From WTGU01 sp965200925 (lineage in GTDB: Bacteria > Pseudomonadota > Alphaproteobacteria > UBA828), in the NCBI GenBank assembly GCA_965200925.1, contig OZ241738.1, positions 558,001 through 622,000 of the forward strand: 64,000 bases of DNA. The letters are read 5' to 3'. The notes under the pieces were generated by a model. It searched no databases, was not told the DNA's origin, and worked only from the letters and a program-made list of their open reading frames with translations. Below, one piece after another: positions 17,820-26,198 of the stretch. How positions within the stretch are numbered: position 1 is the stretch's first letter; every line of letters starts with the position of its first letter. A program made the translations under genes and the position numbers.

Positions 17820-17883
17820 GCTCGGCTGGGAGAGAGAGCGGCGCAAGCCTTGCCGGCGCGACCGCCTGATCGGGAGGAGGGAC

Positions 17884-19251
17884 ATGGCGTTCAGGAGAAG
17901 TCTTCGTCACGGTATCAACGGCGCGCTCGCCGCGGCGCTCGTCGCCGGCGGCCTCGCCGCGGCAGCGACGACGGCCGGACTCGCGGGCAGCGAGGCCCGC
18001 GCGGCCGACGAGCAGTTCATTCCGCTGCTCGTCTATCGGACGGGGCCCTACGCCCCGAACGGCATCCCGGCGGCGAACGGCGCCCTGGACTACTACAAGC
18101 TGGTCAACGAACGCGACGGCGGCATCAACGGCGTCGTGCTTACCTTCGAGGAATGCGAGTTCCGCTACGACACCAAGGCCGGCGTCGAGTGCTACGAGCG
18201 GCTCAAGAACAAGGGCCCGACCGGGGCTTCGGTGGTCAATCCCCTCTCGACCGGGGTGACCTACCAGCTCAACCCCAGGGCCCCGGTGGACGAAGTGCCC
18301 GTGCATTCGATGGGCTACGGGCAGACGGCGGCGTCCGACGGGCGCGTGTTCCCGTGGACCTTCACCTACCCCACGTCCTATTGGAGCCAAGCGTCCGCCT
18401 TCATCAAATATGTCGGTGCGCAGTCGGGCGGCATGGACAAGCTTCAGGGCCAGACCATTGCCCTCGTCTATCACAACAGTCCCTACGGCAAGGAGCCGAT
18501 CCCGGTCCTCCAGGTGCTGGCCGAGAAATACGGCTATGCCCTGGAGCTGCTGCCGGTCGACCACCCGGGCCAGGAGCAGAAGGCGACATGGTTGCAGATC
18601 CGCAGGCTCAAGCCCGACTGGACGTTCCTCTGGGGCTGGGGCGTGATGAACCAGGTTGCGATCAAGGAGGCCGCCGGGATCGGCTATCAGATGGACCGTC
18701 TGATCGGCGTCTGGTGGTCGGCGAGCGAATCGGACGTGGTGCCGGCGGGCGAAGACGCCAAGGGCTACAAGGGGGCGTCGTTCCACTCGCCGGGCGCGGG
18801 CTTCCCCCTCCACGACGACATCCTGGCGCACGTCTATGGCGGCGACAGCGCGGCCGCGGGCGAGCACAATTTTGGCGAGGTCCTCTACAACCGCGGCGTC
18901 TTCCAGGCCGTGCTGAACGTCGAGGCGATCCGCACGGCCATGGGCAAATATGGCAACCGGTCGCTGACGGGCGTGGAGGTCCGCTGGGGCCTCGAGAATC
19001 TCGACCTGACGGAAGAGCGACTCGCCGAGCTGGGCCTGGCCGGCTTCACCAAGCCGATCAAGGTCACTTGCGAGGACCACGAGGGCAGCGGTCCGGTAAT
19101 CATCCAGCAGTGGGACGGCGGTGCCTGGAACGTCGTCAGCGACTGGATCGCGCCGATGCGCGACGTCGTGCGCCCGATGATCGAGGCGGCCGCCGCCAAG
19201 TTCGCGGAAGAGAACAACATCACGCCGCGCGACTGCGCGAAGGAGATGTGA
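17884..19251 (+). CDS. Liv-type ABC transporter periplasmic substrate-binding protein
   Basis: A 455-residue protein with a signal peptide (RRSLRHGINGALAAALVAGG, cleavage probably after ARA near residue 41). The mature protein has the type I periplasmic-binding fold of the LivK/AmiC group: VYRTGPYAPNGIPAANGALD, INGVVLTFEECEFRYDT and IALVYHNSPYGKE. It should capture a ligand for the LivHMGF transporter. It is longer than E. coli LivK (about 370) and belongs to the amide/urea-type subgroup by appearance, but the ligand is uncertain. CGGGAGGAGG precedes the ATG by three bases. Its stop overlaps livF. Confidence 0.88.
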   Translation: MAFRRSLRHGINGALAAALVAGGLAAAATTAGLAGSEARAADEQFIPLLVYRTGPYAPNGIPAANGALDYYKLVNERDGGINGVVLTFEECEFRYDTKAGVECYERLKNKGPTGASVVNPLSTGVTYQLNPRAPVDEVPVHSMGYGQTAASDGRVFPWTFTYPTSYWSQASAFIKYVGAQSGGMDKLQGQTIALVYHNSPYGKEPIPVLQVLAEKYGYALELLPVDHPGQEQKATWLQIRRLKPDWTFLWGWGVMNQVAIKEAAGIGYQMDRLIGVWWSASESDVVPAGEDAKGYKGASFHSPGAGFPLHDDILAHVYGGDSAAAGEHNFGEVLYNRGVFQAVLNVEAIRTAMGKYGNRSLTGVEVRWGLENLDLTEERLAELGLAGFTKPIKVTCEDHEGSGPVIIQQWDGGAWNVVSDWIAPMRDVVRPMIEAAAAKFAEENNITPRDCAKEM

Positions 19252-19991
19252 GCGTCCCGGCGCTTCTCCGGCTGGACGGGGTCGAGGTCGTCTACGACCA
19301 TGTGATCTCCGTCCTGCGCGGCGTCACCGTCACCGTGCCCGAGGGGGCCATCGTCGCCCTCCTCGGGCCGAACGGCGCCGGCAAGACCACCACGCTGAAG
19401 GCGGTCTCCAACCTGTTGCGGGTGGAGCGGGGCGACGTCACCGCAGGCACGATCCATTTTCGCGACGAGCGCATCGACCGGCTTGCGCCGTCGAATCTGG
19501 TAAAGCGCGGCATCGTCCAGGTCATGGAAGGGCGCCGCTGCTTCGCCCATCTCACGGTGCACGAGAACCTGCTGACCGGCGCCCACACGCGGACGGACGG
19601 CAAGGCGCGGGTGCGCGCCGACCTCGAACGGGTCTACGCCCACTTCCCCTCGCTCGCCGGACGGCGCCGGCTCCAGGCCGGGTTCATCTCCGGCGGCGAG
19701 CAGCAGATGCTCGCCATCGGGCGGGCGCTGATGTCGCGGCCGGCCATGATGCTCCTGGACGAGCCGTCCATGGGTCTCGCACCCCAGGTCGTGGCCCGCA
19801 TCTTCGAGACGGTCCGGCGGCTCAACGAAGAGGAAGGGGTGACCGTCCTCCTCGCCGAGCAGAACGCCAACATGGCCCTCGCCACGGCCGGCTACGGCTA
19901 CATCCTGGAGAACGGCCGCATCGGCCTCGAAGGCACGGCGGCGGACCTCCAGGGCAACCCGGCGGTCAAAGCCACCTATCTCGGCTTCTGA
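19248..19991 (+). CDS. livF: Branched-chain amino acid-type ABC transporter ATPase (LivF)
   Basis: A 247-residue ATPase with Walker A GPNGAGKTT, the LivF-typical GIVQVMEGRRCFAHLTVHEN, signature ISGGEQQMLAIGRAL and Walker B MMLLDEPSMGLAP. The GTG start at 19248 overlaps the stop of the binding-protein gene in a GTGA arrangement, indicating coupling. Together with LivG, LivH, LivM and the upstream binding protein it completes a full five-part importer. It is convergent with argB, 24 bases away. Confidence 0.92.
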   Translation: MSVPALLRLDGVEVVYDHVISVLRGVTVTVPEGAIVALLGPNGAGKTTTLKAVSNLLRVERGDVTAGTIHFRDERIDRLAPSNLVKRGIVQVMEGRRCFAHLTVHENLLTGAHTRTDGKARVRADLERVYAHFPSLAGRRRLQAGFISGGEQQMLAIGRALMSRPAMMLLDEPSMGLAPQVVARIFETVRRLNEEEGVTVLLAEQNANMALATAGYGYILENGRIGLEGTAADLQGNPAVKATYLGF

Positions 19992-20015
19992 CTCCTTCTC
20001 CTCGGAGCGCGGGTC

Positions 20016-20918
20016 TTACGCCGGCACGATCATGGTGCCGGTGCCGTGCTCCGTGAACACTTCGAGCAGGAGCACGTGGGGCACGCGGCCGTCCAGGATG
20101 TGGGCGGCGGCGGTCGAGTGTTCGAGCGCCGCGAGGCAGGTCTCGAGCTTCGGGATCATGCCGCCGCCGACCGCCTCGCCGGCCAGGAGGGCGCGCGCCT
20201 CGTCCACGGTCATGCGGTTGATGAGCGCGCCCGATTCGTCGAACACGCCGGCCACGTCGGTCAGCAGGAGGAGCTTGGCGGCCGAGAGCGCGGCGGCGAT
20301 GGCACCGGCGGCCGTGTCGGCATTGATGTTGTAGGTCTCACTGCCTGCGCCGACGCCTGTCGGCGCGACGACCGGGATGATGTCGGACTCGCAGAAGTGG
20401 TTCAGCAGACCGGCGTTGATGCGCGTGGGCTCGCCGACGAAGCCGAGATCGACTATCCGCTCGCTTCCGGTCTCCGGGTCCCGCGTCCGGCGCGCGAGCC
20501 GGGTCGCTTCGATGAGCTTGCCGTCCTTGCCGCTGAGGCCGACCGCCGTGCCGCCCACGGCATTGATCGTCGTGACGATGCGCTTGTTGATGCTGCCGGC
20601 CAGCACCATCTCGACGACTTCGGCGGTGGCTTCGTCCGTCACCCGCAGGCCGTCGACGAAGTCGCTCTCGATGTCGAGCTTCGACAGCATGCGGGCGATC
20701 TGCGGGCCGCCGCCGTGCACCACGACGGGATTGATGCCGACCTGCTTCAGCAGCACCACGTCGCGCGCGAAGCCCTGGGCGAGCGCCGAGTCGCCCATGG
20801 CGTGGCCGCCGTATTTGATCACGAAGCTCTTTCCTGCGAAGCGCCGCATGTAGGGCAGCGCCTCGGAGATCGTGGCCGCCGTTCGGAGCCAGTGCTTGGT
20901 GTCGCCGATGTTCGGCAT
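20016..20918 (-). CDS. argB: Acetylglutamate kinase
   Basis: A 300-residue enzyme phosphorylating N-acetyl-L-glutamate in arginine synthesis. Motifs: KSFVIKYGGHAMGD near residue 29, VHGGGPQI near 68, GLSGKDGKLIEA, and NINADTAAGAIA toward the C-terminus. Length fits the family. It closes the conserved alphaproteobacterial block rpmH-rnpA-yidD-yidC-engB-argB, 64 bases after engB. Confidence 0.96.
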   Translation of the reverse strand: MPNIGDTKHWLRTAATISEALPYMRRFAGKSFVIKYGGHAMGDSALAQGFARDVVLLKQVGINPVVVHGGGPQIARMLSKLDIESDFVDGLRVTDEATAEVVEMVLAGSINKRIVTTINAVGGTAVGLSGKDGKLIEATRLARRTRDPETGSERIVDLGFVGEPTRINAGLLNHFCESDIIPVVAPTGVGAGSETYNINADTAAGAIAAALSAAKLLLLTDVAGVFDESGALINRMTVDEARALLAGEAVGGGMIPKLETCLAALEHSTAAAHILDGRVPHVLLLEVFTEHGTGTMIVPA

Positions 20919-20982
20919 GGGCCGGATCGCTCGGGGAGGCGCCTGCCCGGCGGAGTCTCCCGCACCCGCCGGTGGCGGATCA

Positions 20983-21669
20983 CTAGCCGATTCGCTCGGC
21001 CTTGGCCAGCGCCGCGAGATGGGCCCTGAGTGCCGCGATGCCGGCGCCGGTGCGGGCGCTGGTGGCGATCAGCGAGGGATAGGCGGCGACGTGCCTGGCG
21101 AGCGCGGTTTCGAGCGCCCCCGCCTTGGCTGCCAGCGCCGCCGGCTCCAGCTTGTCGCATTTGGTAAGCACGGCGAGGAAGGGCACGGCGTTCCGGTCGA
21201 ACGCGGCCATGAGCGGCGCGTCCGCCTCCGCGATGCCCCGCCGCGCGTCGAGCAGCAGGCAGACCCGCCGGAGGGTGGGCCGGCCGCGGAGATAGGCGTC
21301 CACGAGGCGGGTCCAGGCGAAGACTTTCCGCTTCGACGCGGCGGCGTAGCCGTAGCCCGGCAGGTCCACGAGCATCAGGCGGCCGGCGAGGTCGAAAAAA
21401 TTCAGCTCCCGCGTGCGTCCCGGCGTGTTCGATGTGCGGGCGAGTGCACGGCGCCCGGTGAGAGCGTTGACGAGGCTCGACTTGCCCACGTTGGAGCGGC
21501 CGGCGAAGGCGATTTCGGGCAAGGCGGGCGCGGGCACCGCCTCGAGGACGGCGGCGCCCGATACGAAGCGGCAGGGCTGGGTGAACAGCCGGCGCCCGGC
21601 TTCTAACGCGGCCGCGCGCGCTTCCGCGTCTTCGTCCGCCTCGACCCGGTTGGTTTCTGTCCCGTCCAT
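20983..21669 (-). CDS. engB: Ribosome-biogenesis GTPase EngB (YihA/YsxC)
   Basis: A 228-residue TRAFAC GTPase needed for large-subunit assembly. G1 is GRSNVGKSSLVNAL, G2 region TPGRTRELNFF, G3 VDLPGYGYA and G4 LTKCDKL. The ATG at 21669 lies 67 bases inside the end of yidC; no later start codon before the conserved region looks suitable, so the overlap seems real and reflects the long YidC tail. Confidence 0.94.
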   Translation of the reverse strand: MDGTETNRVEADEDAEARAAALEAGRRLFTQPCRFVSGAAVLEAVPAPALPEIAFAGRSNVGKSSLVNALTGRRALARTSNTPGRTRELNFFDLAGRLMLVDLPGYGYAAASKRKVFAWTRLVDAYLRGRPTLRRVCLLLDARRGIAEADAPLMAAFDRNAVPFLAVLTKCDKLEPAALAAKAGALETALARHVAAYPSLIATSARTGAGIAALRAHLAALAKAERIG

Positions 21670-24041
21670 TCGCCGTCGTCGATGCGCGTGTCTCGCTCCG
21701 CCGCCGTGCTTTCGCCGGCCCCCTCGTCGGCCCGCGCGGCCGCGCGCTCCGCCTTGCGTTGCCTGCGCGATTTTCGGGGAGGTTCTTCCGGTTCGGGCTT
21801 CGGTGCCGGCGGGGGAGTGCTCCTGCCGAGGCCGGTCTTCACGCGCTCGAGCAGGCTCGCCTGTGCCGCGCCCGGCGGAGATTCCTTGCGCCGGGTTCCA
21901 GGCTTCCGCCCGCGGGGTGCGGCGGCAGGTTTTCGCGGCGCGGGCTTACGGCGCGTGGGCGCCTTGCGCTTCGCCGGCCCGCGCGCGGCATCGGCCGCCT
22001 CGTCGCGCGCCGCCGCGCGCTTGGTGCCGGTCCCCTCGCGTCGTGCCCCGCCGCCCGTGGCGGCCGCGCGGCGCGGACCCTTCCGTTTGCCTGCCGGCGT
22101 GCGGGCGGCACTGCTCGACCCGGACGCGGCGGCCGGCTTGCGGGCGCGGCGGGGCGCGGCATCGGCCTCGCCCGCGCGCTCCTTCCGGGGCGAGCGGCTC
22201 GGCTTGATCAGCGTGCCCTTCTCGGCCGCCTCCTTGATCTTGCGGATCTTCTCGGCGTCCTCGGCGAGGCTCTGCCGGGTGATGCCCATGCGGCGCATGA
22301 TCAGCCATTGCTGGCCGATGGAGAGCACGTTGTTCCAGGTCCAGTACACCACCAGCCCGGCCGGGAACCGCGCGAACAGAAACAGGAACACGATGGGCAG
22401 CGCCATCAGGATCTTCTGCTGGATCGGCTCCATCGGTTGCGGGTTGAGCTTCATCTGGAGCCACATCGTGGCGCCGAACAGGAGCGGCCAGATGCCGATC
22501 AGCAGGAATTCCGGCGCTGGCCACTCCAACAGGCCGAAACCGGTGATGAAGGTCATCGGGTCGGGCGCGGAAAGATCGTCGATCCAGCCGAAGAACGGCG
22601 CGTGGCGCATCTCGATGGTGACGAACAGCATGTAGTAGAGCGCGAAGAACACCGGAATCTGGGCCAACAGCGGCAGGCAGCCGGCGACCGGGTTCGCCTT
22701 CTGCTCACGGTAGAGCTTCATCAGCTCGCTGTTCATCCGCTGCTTGTCGTCCTTGAAGCGCTCGCGCAGGCGGATCATTTCCGGCTGCAACTTCCGCATC
22801 CGGCTCATGGAGGCGTAGGCCTTGTTGGCCAGCGGGAACAGCAGCGCGCGCACGCAGATCGTGAGCAGCAGGATGGCGACGCCGAAGTTTCCGGTCGCGC
22901 GGTTGAAGAAGTCGATGACGTAGAACAGTGGCTTCGAGAGGAACCACGTCGGCCCGAAATCCACGGCGAGGTCCAGGCGTTCCGCGCCCAGCGTCTCCTC
23001 GTAGCGATCGAGGAGGTTAATCTCCTTGGCGCCGGCGAAGAGGTGCGAGGTGAGCGAGACCGTCTGGCCCGGATTCACCGTGAACGGCGCCGCCTCGTAG
23101 ATCGTCTGGAAGGAATCGGTCTCGCCGCCGTCCACGGGGACATATTCGAAGCTGCCCTGGAACGGCGTTTCCTGGTCCGGGATCAGCGCCACCAGCCAGT
23201 ATTTGTCCGTCATCCCGAGCCAGCCGCCGGAGGCCCGGTAGCGGTATTCGTCGAGCGCGCGGGGGTTGCGCTCCAGGGCGTCGTAGGCATCCAGCATGTC
23301 CTCGTAATCGGCCTCGTGGTAATCCCCGCCGAACACGCCGAGGGCGCCGTCCTGGAAGAGGAAGAGAGGCTTGAAGGGCAGGATCGATTCGGACGAAGTG
23401 CTGAACCGCGCGATACGCGAGAACGGGACGAGCGCGACCGGTGTGGCGGTCTCGTTGCGGACCGACTGGGTCACGGTGAAGACGAACCCGTCGTCCACCG
23501 CGATGCGGCGCGCGAAGGACAATCCGGCGCCGTTGTCCCAACGCAGGGTGACCGGCTTCCCGAGGTCGACGATGGCGCGATCGGCCTCCCACAGGGTGTC
23601 GGGGCGGGGGAGTGCGATGTCGTCGCCCGCGCTCGCCCAGCCGAAATCGGCGAAATAGGGCCGGGCCGCATCGCGCGGCGAGAGCAGGACGATCTCCGGG
23701 CTCTCCTCGTCGGCGGTCTCATGGTAGCCGCGGAGCGTGACCGAATCGATTCGCCCGCCGAGCCGGGAGATCGAACCCCGGATGCGCGGCGAGTCGATCG
23801 CGACCCGCGGGCTGTCGATGCCGGCCTGGAGAGGCTGGGCGGGCGCTTCCGGCCCGTCGCCCTGCACGACTTCGATCGTGACCCGCTCCGCCGGGAGCGC
23901 GTCCGGGGCCGGCGCTTCGGCGATGCGCACCGGCCGCTCCTCGGGCGGGAACAGCACCGGCATCAGGAACTGCCAGCCCACCAGGATCACGAAGATCGCC
24001 GCGATCGCGATGACGAGATTGCGTTTGTCTTCGCCGAACAT
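21603..24041 (-). CDS. yidC: Membrane protein insertase YidC with a long basic C-terminal tail
   Basis: An inner-membrane insertase and foldase of 812 residues. The N-terminus MFGEDKRNLVIAIAAI is the first membrane segment, followed by a large periplasmic domain. The Oxa1-like core has the conserved KAYASMSRMRKLQPEM and LREQKANPVAGCLPLLAQ-type stretch, and more membrane segments up to about residue 605. Usual length in the group is 550-620 residues. Here about 190 extra residues follow, very rich in Arg, Lys, Ala and Pro (for example RKAPTRRKPAPRKPAAAP-like sequence) and running into engB. A basic tail of this sort could bind ribosomes, as in mitochondrial Oxa1 and some bacterial paralogues; this is inference. 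Confidence 0.95.
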   Translation of the reverse strand: MFGEDKRNLVIAIAAIFVILVGWQFLMPVLFPPEERPVRIAEAPAPDALPAERVTIEVVQGDGPEAPAQPLQAGIDSPRVAIDSPRIRGSISRLGGRIDSVTLRGYHETADEESPEIVLLSPRDAARPYFADFGWASAGDDIALPRPDTLWEADRAIVDLGKPVTLRWDNGAGLSFARRIAVDDGFVFTVTQSVRNETATPVALVPFSRIARFSTSSESILPFKPLFLFQDGALGVFGGDYHEADYEDMLDAYDALERNPRALDEYRYRASGGWLGMTDKYWLVALIPDQETPFQGSFEYVPVDGGETDSFQTIYEAAPFTVNPGQTVSLTSHLFAGAKEINLLDRYEETLGAERLDLAVDFGPTWFLSKPLFYVIDFFNRATGNFGVAILLLTICVRALLFPLANKAYASMSRMRKLQPEMIRLRERFKDDKQRMNSELMKLYREQKANPVAGCLPLLAQIPVFFALYYMLFVTIEMRHAPFFGWIDDLSAPDPMTFITGFGLLEWPAPEFLLIGIWPLLFGATMWLQMKLNPQPMEPIQQKILMALPIVFLFLFARFPAGLVVYWTWNNVLSIGQQWLIMRRMGITRQSLAEDAEKIRKIKEAAEKGTLIKPSRSPRKERAGEADAAPRRARKPAAASGSSSAARTPAGKRKGPRRAAATGGGARREGTGTKRAAARDEAADAARGPAKRKAPTRRKPAPRKPAAAPRGRKPGTRRKESPPGAAQASLLERVKTGLGRSTPPPAPKPEPEEPPRKSRRQRKAERAAARADEGAGESTAAERDTRIDDGEWTGQKPTGSRRTKTRKRARPR

Positions 24042-24056
24042 GCGCCGCTCGCGCGT

Positions 24057-24317
24057 TCAGGGGAGGGCGTGGCCGTTCCGCGGGCGCCGGAACGGCCGGT
24101 CGGGAACGGGATCAGCACCGCCCGGGAAGAACGGGTTGCAGCGGGCGACGCGCCAGGCGGCGAGGGCGAGGCCCGCGAGCGCGCCATGGCGGCGCACCGC
24201 AGCCGCGGCATAGTGCGAGCAGGTCGGCTCGAACCGGCAGCCGGGCGGCAGGAAGGGCGAGACGAACAATTGGTAGCCGCGAAACAGGCCGACGAGCAGC
24301 GCCGTGATCGGTTTCAT
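24057..24317 (-). CDS. yidD: Membrane protein insertion efficiency factor YidD
   Basis: An 86-residue protein with the YidD signature: FRGYQLFVSPFLPPGCRFEP, then TCSHYAAAAVRRHG, and a C-terminal RCNPFFPGG. It is a membrane-associated helper of YidC-dependent insertion. The ATG at 24317 overlaps the rnpA stop (ATGA), and yidC begins 15 bases after its stop. Confidence 0.95.
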   Translation of the reverse strand: MKPITALLVGLFRGYQLFVSPFLPPGCRFEPTCSHYAAAAVRRHGALAGLALAAWRVARCNPFFPGGADPVPDRPFRRPRNGHALP

Positions 24318-24742
24318 GCTTCTTCGGTCCTCGAACGCGCTCCGGGCGGCGGACCGCCTGCCGCGCGCCGTCGTCCGCCCGGTGCCCGGCCGCCCGCTTT
24401 CGCATCGACTCGCGCGAGGGCCGCGACCAGATCGCCGATCAGTGCGTCGAACGGCCGGGTCAAGGTGGCGCCGCGCGCGATGACCACGTAGTCGCGGTCT
24501 CGCCGCGCGCGTTCCGGCATAACATGGGCCACCGCCGCGCGCAATCGACGCTTGGCGCGGTTGCGCGCGGGCGCGTTGCCGATCTTCTTGCTGGCGGTGT
24601 AGCCGACGCGGACGCGCCCGGGCTCGGTCTTCCCCGCGGGCGCCGCCTGGAGGACCAGCCCCGGCGCCGCCCAGCGGCGGCGCGCGGCGCGCACCCGCAG
24701 GAAGTCCCGCCGTTTCTTGAGAACGGCGATGCGCACCGGCAT
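24314..24742 (-). CDS. rnpA: Ribonuclease P protein component
   Basis: A basic 142-residue protein that assists the RNase P RNA in 5' tRNA maturation. It begins MPVRIAVLKKRRDFLRVR and has the signature NRAKRRLRAAV near residue 62. About 25 residues of Gly/Arg/Pro-rich tail follow the core. The start was placed at 24742 because upstream sequence belongs to rpmH; only five bases separate the two genes. Confidence 0.94.
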   Translation of the reverse strand: MPVRIAVLKKRRDFLRVRAARRRWAAPGLVLQAAPAGKTEPGRVRVGYTASKKIGNAPARNRAKRRLRAAVAHVMPERARRDRDYVVIARGATLTRPFDALIGDLVAALARVDAKAGGRAPGGRRRAAGGPPPGARSRTEEA

Positions 24743-24747
24743 CGCCT

Positions 24748-24882
24748 CTAGACCGTCAGACGCTTCCGCCCCTTGGCGCGGCGGCGCGCCAACACGCGGC
24801 GGCCGGCGACGCTCTTCATGCGCTGCCGGAAGCCGTGCCGCCTCTTGCGGACGATGTTGCTCGGCTGATAGGTCCGTTTCAC
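24748..24882 (-). CDS. rpmH: Large ribosomal subunit protein bL34
   Basis: A 44-residue very basic protein reading MKRTYQPSNIVRKRRHGF at its start and ending AKGRKRLTV, an unambiguous match to bL34. It uses a GTG start at 24882 with GGAGGCGGAG just upstream. It is the first gene of the rpmH-rnpA-yidD-yidC operon. Confidence 0.97.
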   Translation of the reverse strand: MKRTYQPSNIVRKRRHGFRQRMKSVAGRRVLARRRAKGRKRLTV

Positions 24883-24931
24883 GCTCCGCCTCCGGCTCCC
24901 GCCGCACATCGCCCGTGGCCACGGGAACGGT

Positions 24932-24961
24932 CCTCTACAGCAGCCGCCCGCTCGCTGTCAA
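24932..24961 (-). promoter_or_regulatory. Probable rpmH promoter
   Basis: On the minus strand a perfect -35 hexamer TTGACA (24956-24961) is followed after 18 bases by TAGAGG (24932-24937) as -10. It lies about 50 bases before the rpmH start in the 107-base gap after metC, and would drive the rpmH-rnpA-yidD-yidC-engB-argB block. Confidence 0.55.
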
Positions 24962-24989
24962 TGCCACCGGTAGGGGGCGATGGCGTTTC

Positions 24990-26189
24990 TCATGCCTGGG
25001 CCATGCGGGCGAAGCCCCGGTCGAGGTCGGCGATGAGGTCGTCCGCGTCTTCCAGGCCGGCGTGCAGGCGGAGCGTGGGGCAGGCCGGGTCCCAGGTCTT
25101 GGCGTCGCGGATGCGGTGGGGATGGGTCGGCAGGGCGAGGCTTTCGTAGCCGCCCCACGAATAGCCTAGGCCGAAGAGTGCCAGACCGTCCAGAAGGGCG
25201 GCGACGGCCGCTTCGGAGGCCGGCTCCAGGACGACGCCGAACAGGCCCGAGGCGCCCGAGAAATCCCGCTTCCAGAGAGCGTGGCCCGGATCGTCCGCGA
25301 GCGCGGGATGCAGCACCCGGCGGACTTCCGGCCGCGCGCGCAGCCAGCGGGCGAGCCGGAGGCCCGTCTCCTCATGCCGGCGCAGCCGCACGCCGAGGGT
25401 GCGCAGCCCCCGCAGCGCGAGATAGCAATCGTCGGGCCCGGGCGCCGCACCGAGTTCCTCGAAGACGCCGCGCACCGGCTCGACGCGGGCCTCCGCGGCG
25501 GTGACCGCGCCGAGCATGGCGTCCGAATGGCCCACGATGTATTTGGTCGCGGCCTGGATCGAAACGTCGGCTCCCAACGCCAGGGGCTGGCAGAGGAGCG
25601 GCGACGCCCAGGTGTTGTCGACGATCAGCACCGCACCCGCCGCGTGGGCGGCTTCGGCGAGAGCCGGCAGATCCTGGACCTCGAAGGTGAGCGAGCCGGG
25701 CGATTCGGCGAACACGACGCTGGTGCGGGACCGGATCTCCTTCGCGACGCCGGCGCCGGCGCGCGGGTCGTAGAACGTGGCCTCGACTCCGATGCGGGCC
25801 AGCAGTCCGCGGGCAAGCGCCCGCGTCGGGCCGTAGGCGCTGTCGCTGATCAGGACGTGGTCGCCGCTCTTCGCGAAGGCCAGGAGCGCGGCCACGATCG
25901 CCGCCTTGCCGGAGCCGAAGAGATACGTCCGATGGCCGCGTTCGAGCGCCGCGAGCGCGTCTTGCAGGGCGAAGGTCGTCGGCGTGCCGAACCGCCCGTA
26001 ATAGGTCTTCCCGTATTCGCGCGGGCCGGTCGTCGCCGCTTCGAGTGCCGCTGTCGATTCGTAGAGGACCGTCGAGGCGTGATAGACGGGCGGGTTCACC
26101 ACCCCGTGGTTGGCCGCCGGGTCCCGCCCGAGGACGGAGAGCAGGGTGTCGGCCCGGTAGCGCGCCGGCGTGTCCCCCTCCTTGGCCAT
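24990..26189 (-). CDS. metC: Cystathionine beta-lyase
   Basis: A 399-residue PLP enzyme of the Cys/Met metabolism family, which splits cystathionine to homocysteine, pyruvate and ammonia. The PLP lysine is in SIQAATKYIVGHSDAMLG, and other landmarks are YGRFGTPT, LFGSGKAAIVAAL, VLIVDNTWASPLL and the C-terminal LRLHAGLEDADDLIADLD. SWGGYESLALP near the end favours the beta-lyase subgroup over gamma-synthases. It begins nine bases after the ilvD stop, so the two are probably co-transcribed. Confidence 0.92.
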   Translation of the reverse strand: MAKEGDTPARYRADTLLSVLGRDPAANHGVVNPPVYHASTVLYESTAALEAATTGPREYGKTYYGRFGTPTTFALQDALAALERGHRTYLFGSGKAAIVAALLAFAKSGDHVLISDSAYGPTRALARGLLARIGVEATFYDPRAGAGVAKEIRSRTSVVFAESPGSLTFEVQDLPALAEAAHAAGAVLIVDNTWASPLLCQPLALGADVSIQAATKYIVGHSDAMLGAVTAAEARVEPVRGVFEELGAAPGPDDCYLALRGLRTLGVRLRRHEETGLRLARWLRARPEVRRVLHPALADDPGHALWKRDFSGASGLFGVVLEPASEAAVAALLDGLALFGLGYSWGGYESLALPTHPHRIRDAKTWDPACPTLRLHAGLEDADDLIADLDRGFARMAQA

Positions 26190-26198
26190 GGCCGCGGG

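Noticed and set aside
24883..24989. Possible replication origin next to rpmH
   Set aside because: The gap is only 107 bases, has no DnaA-box cluster that I can see, and dnaA is not adjacent.
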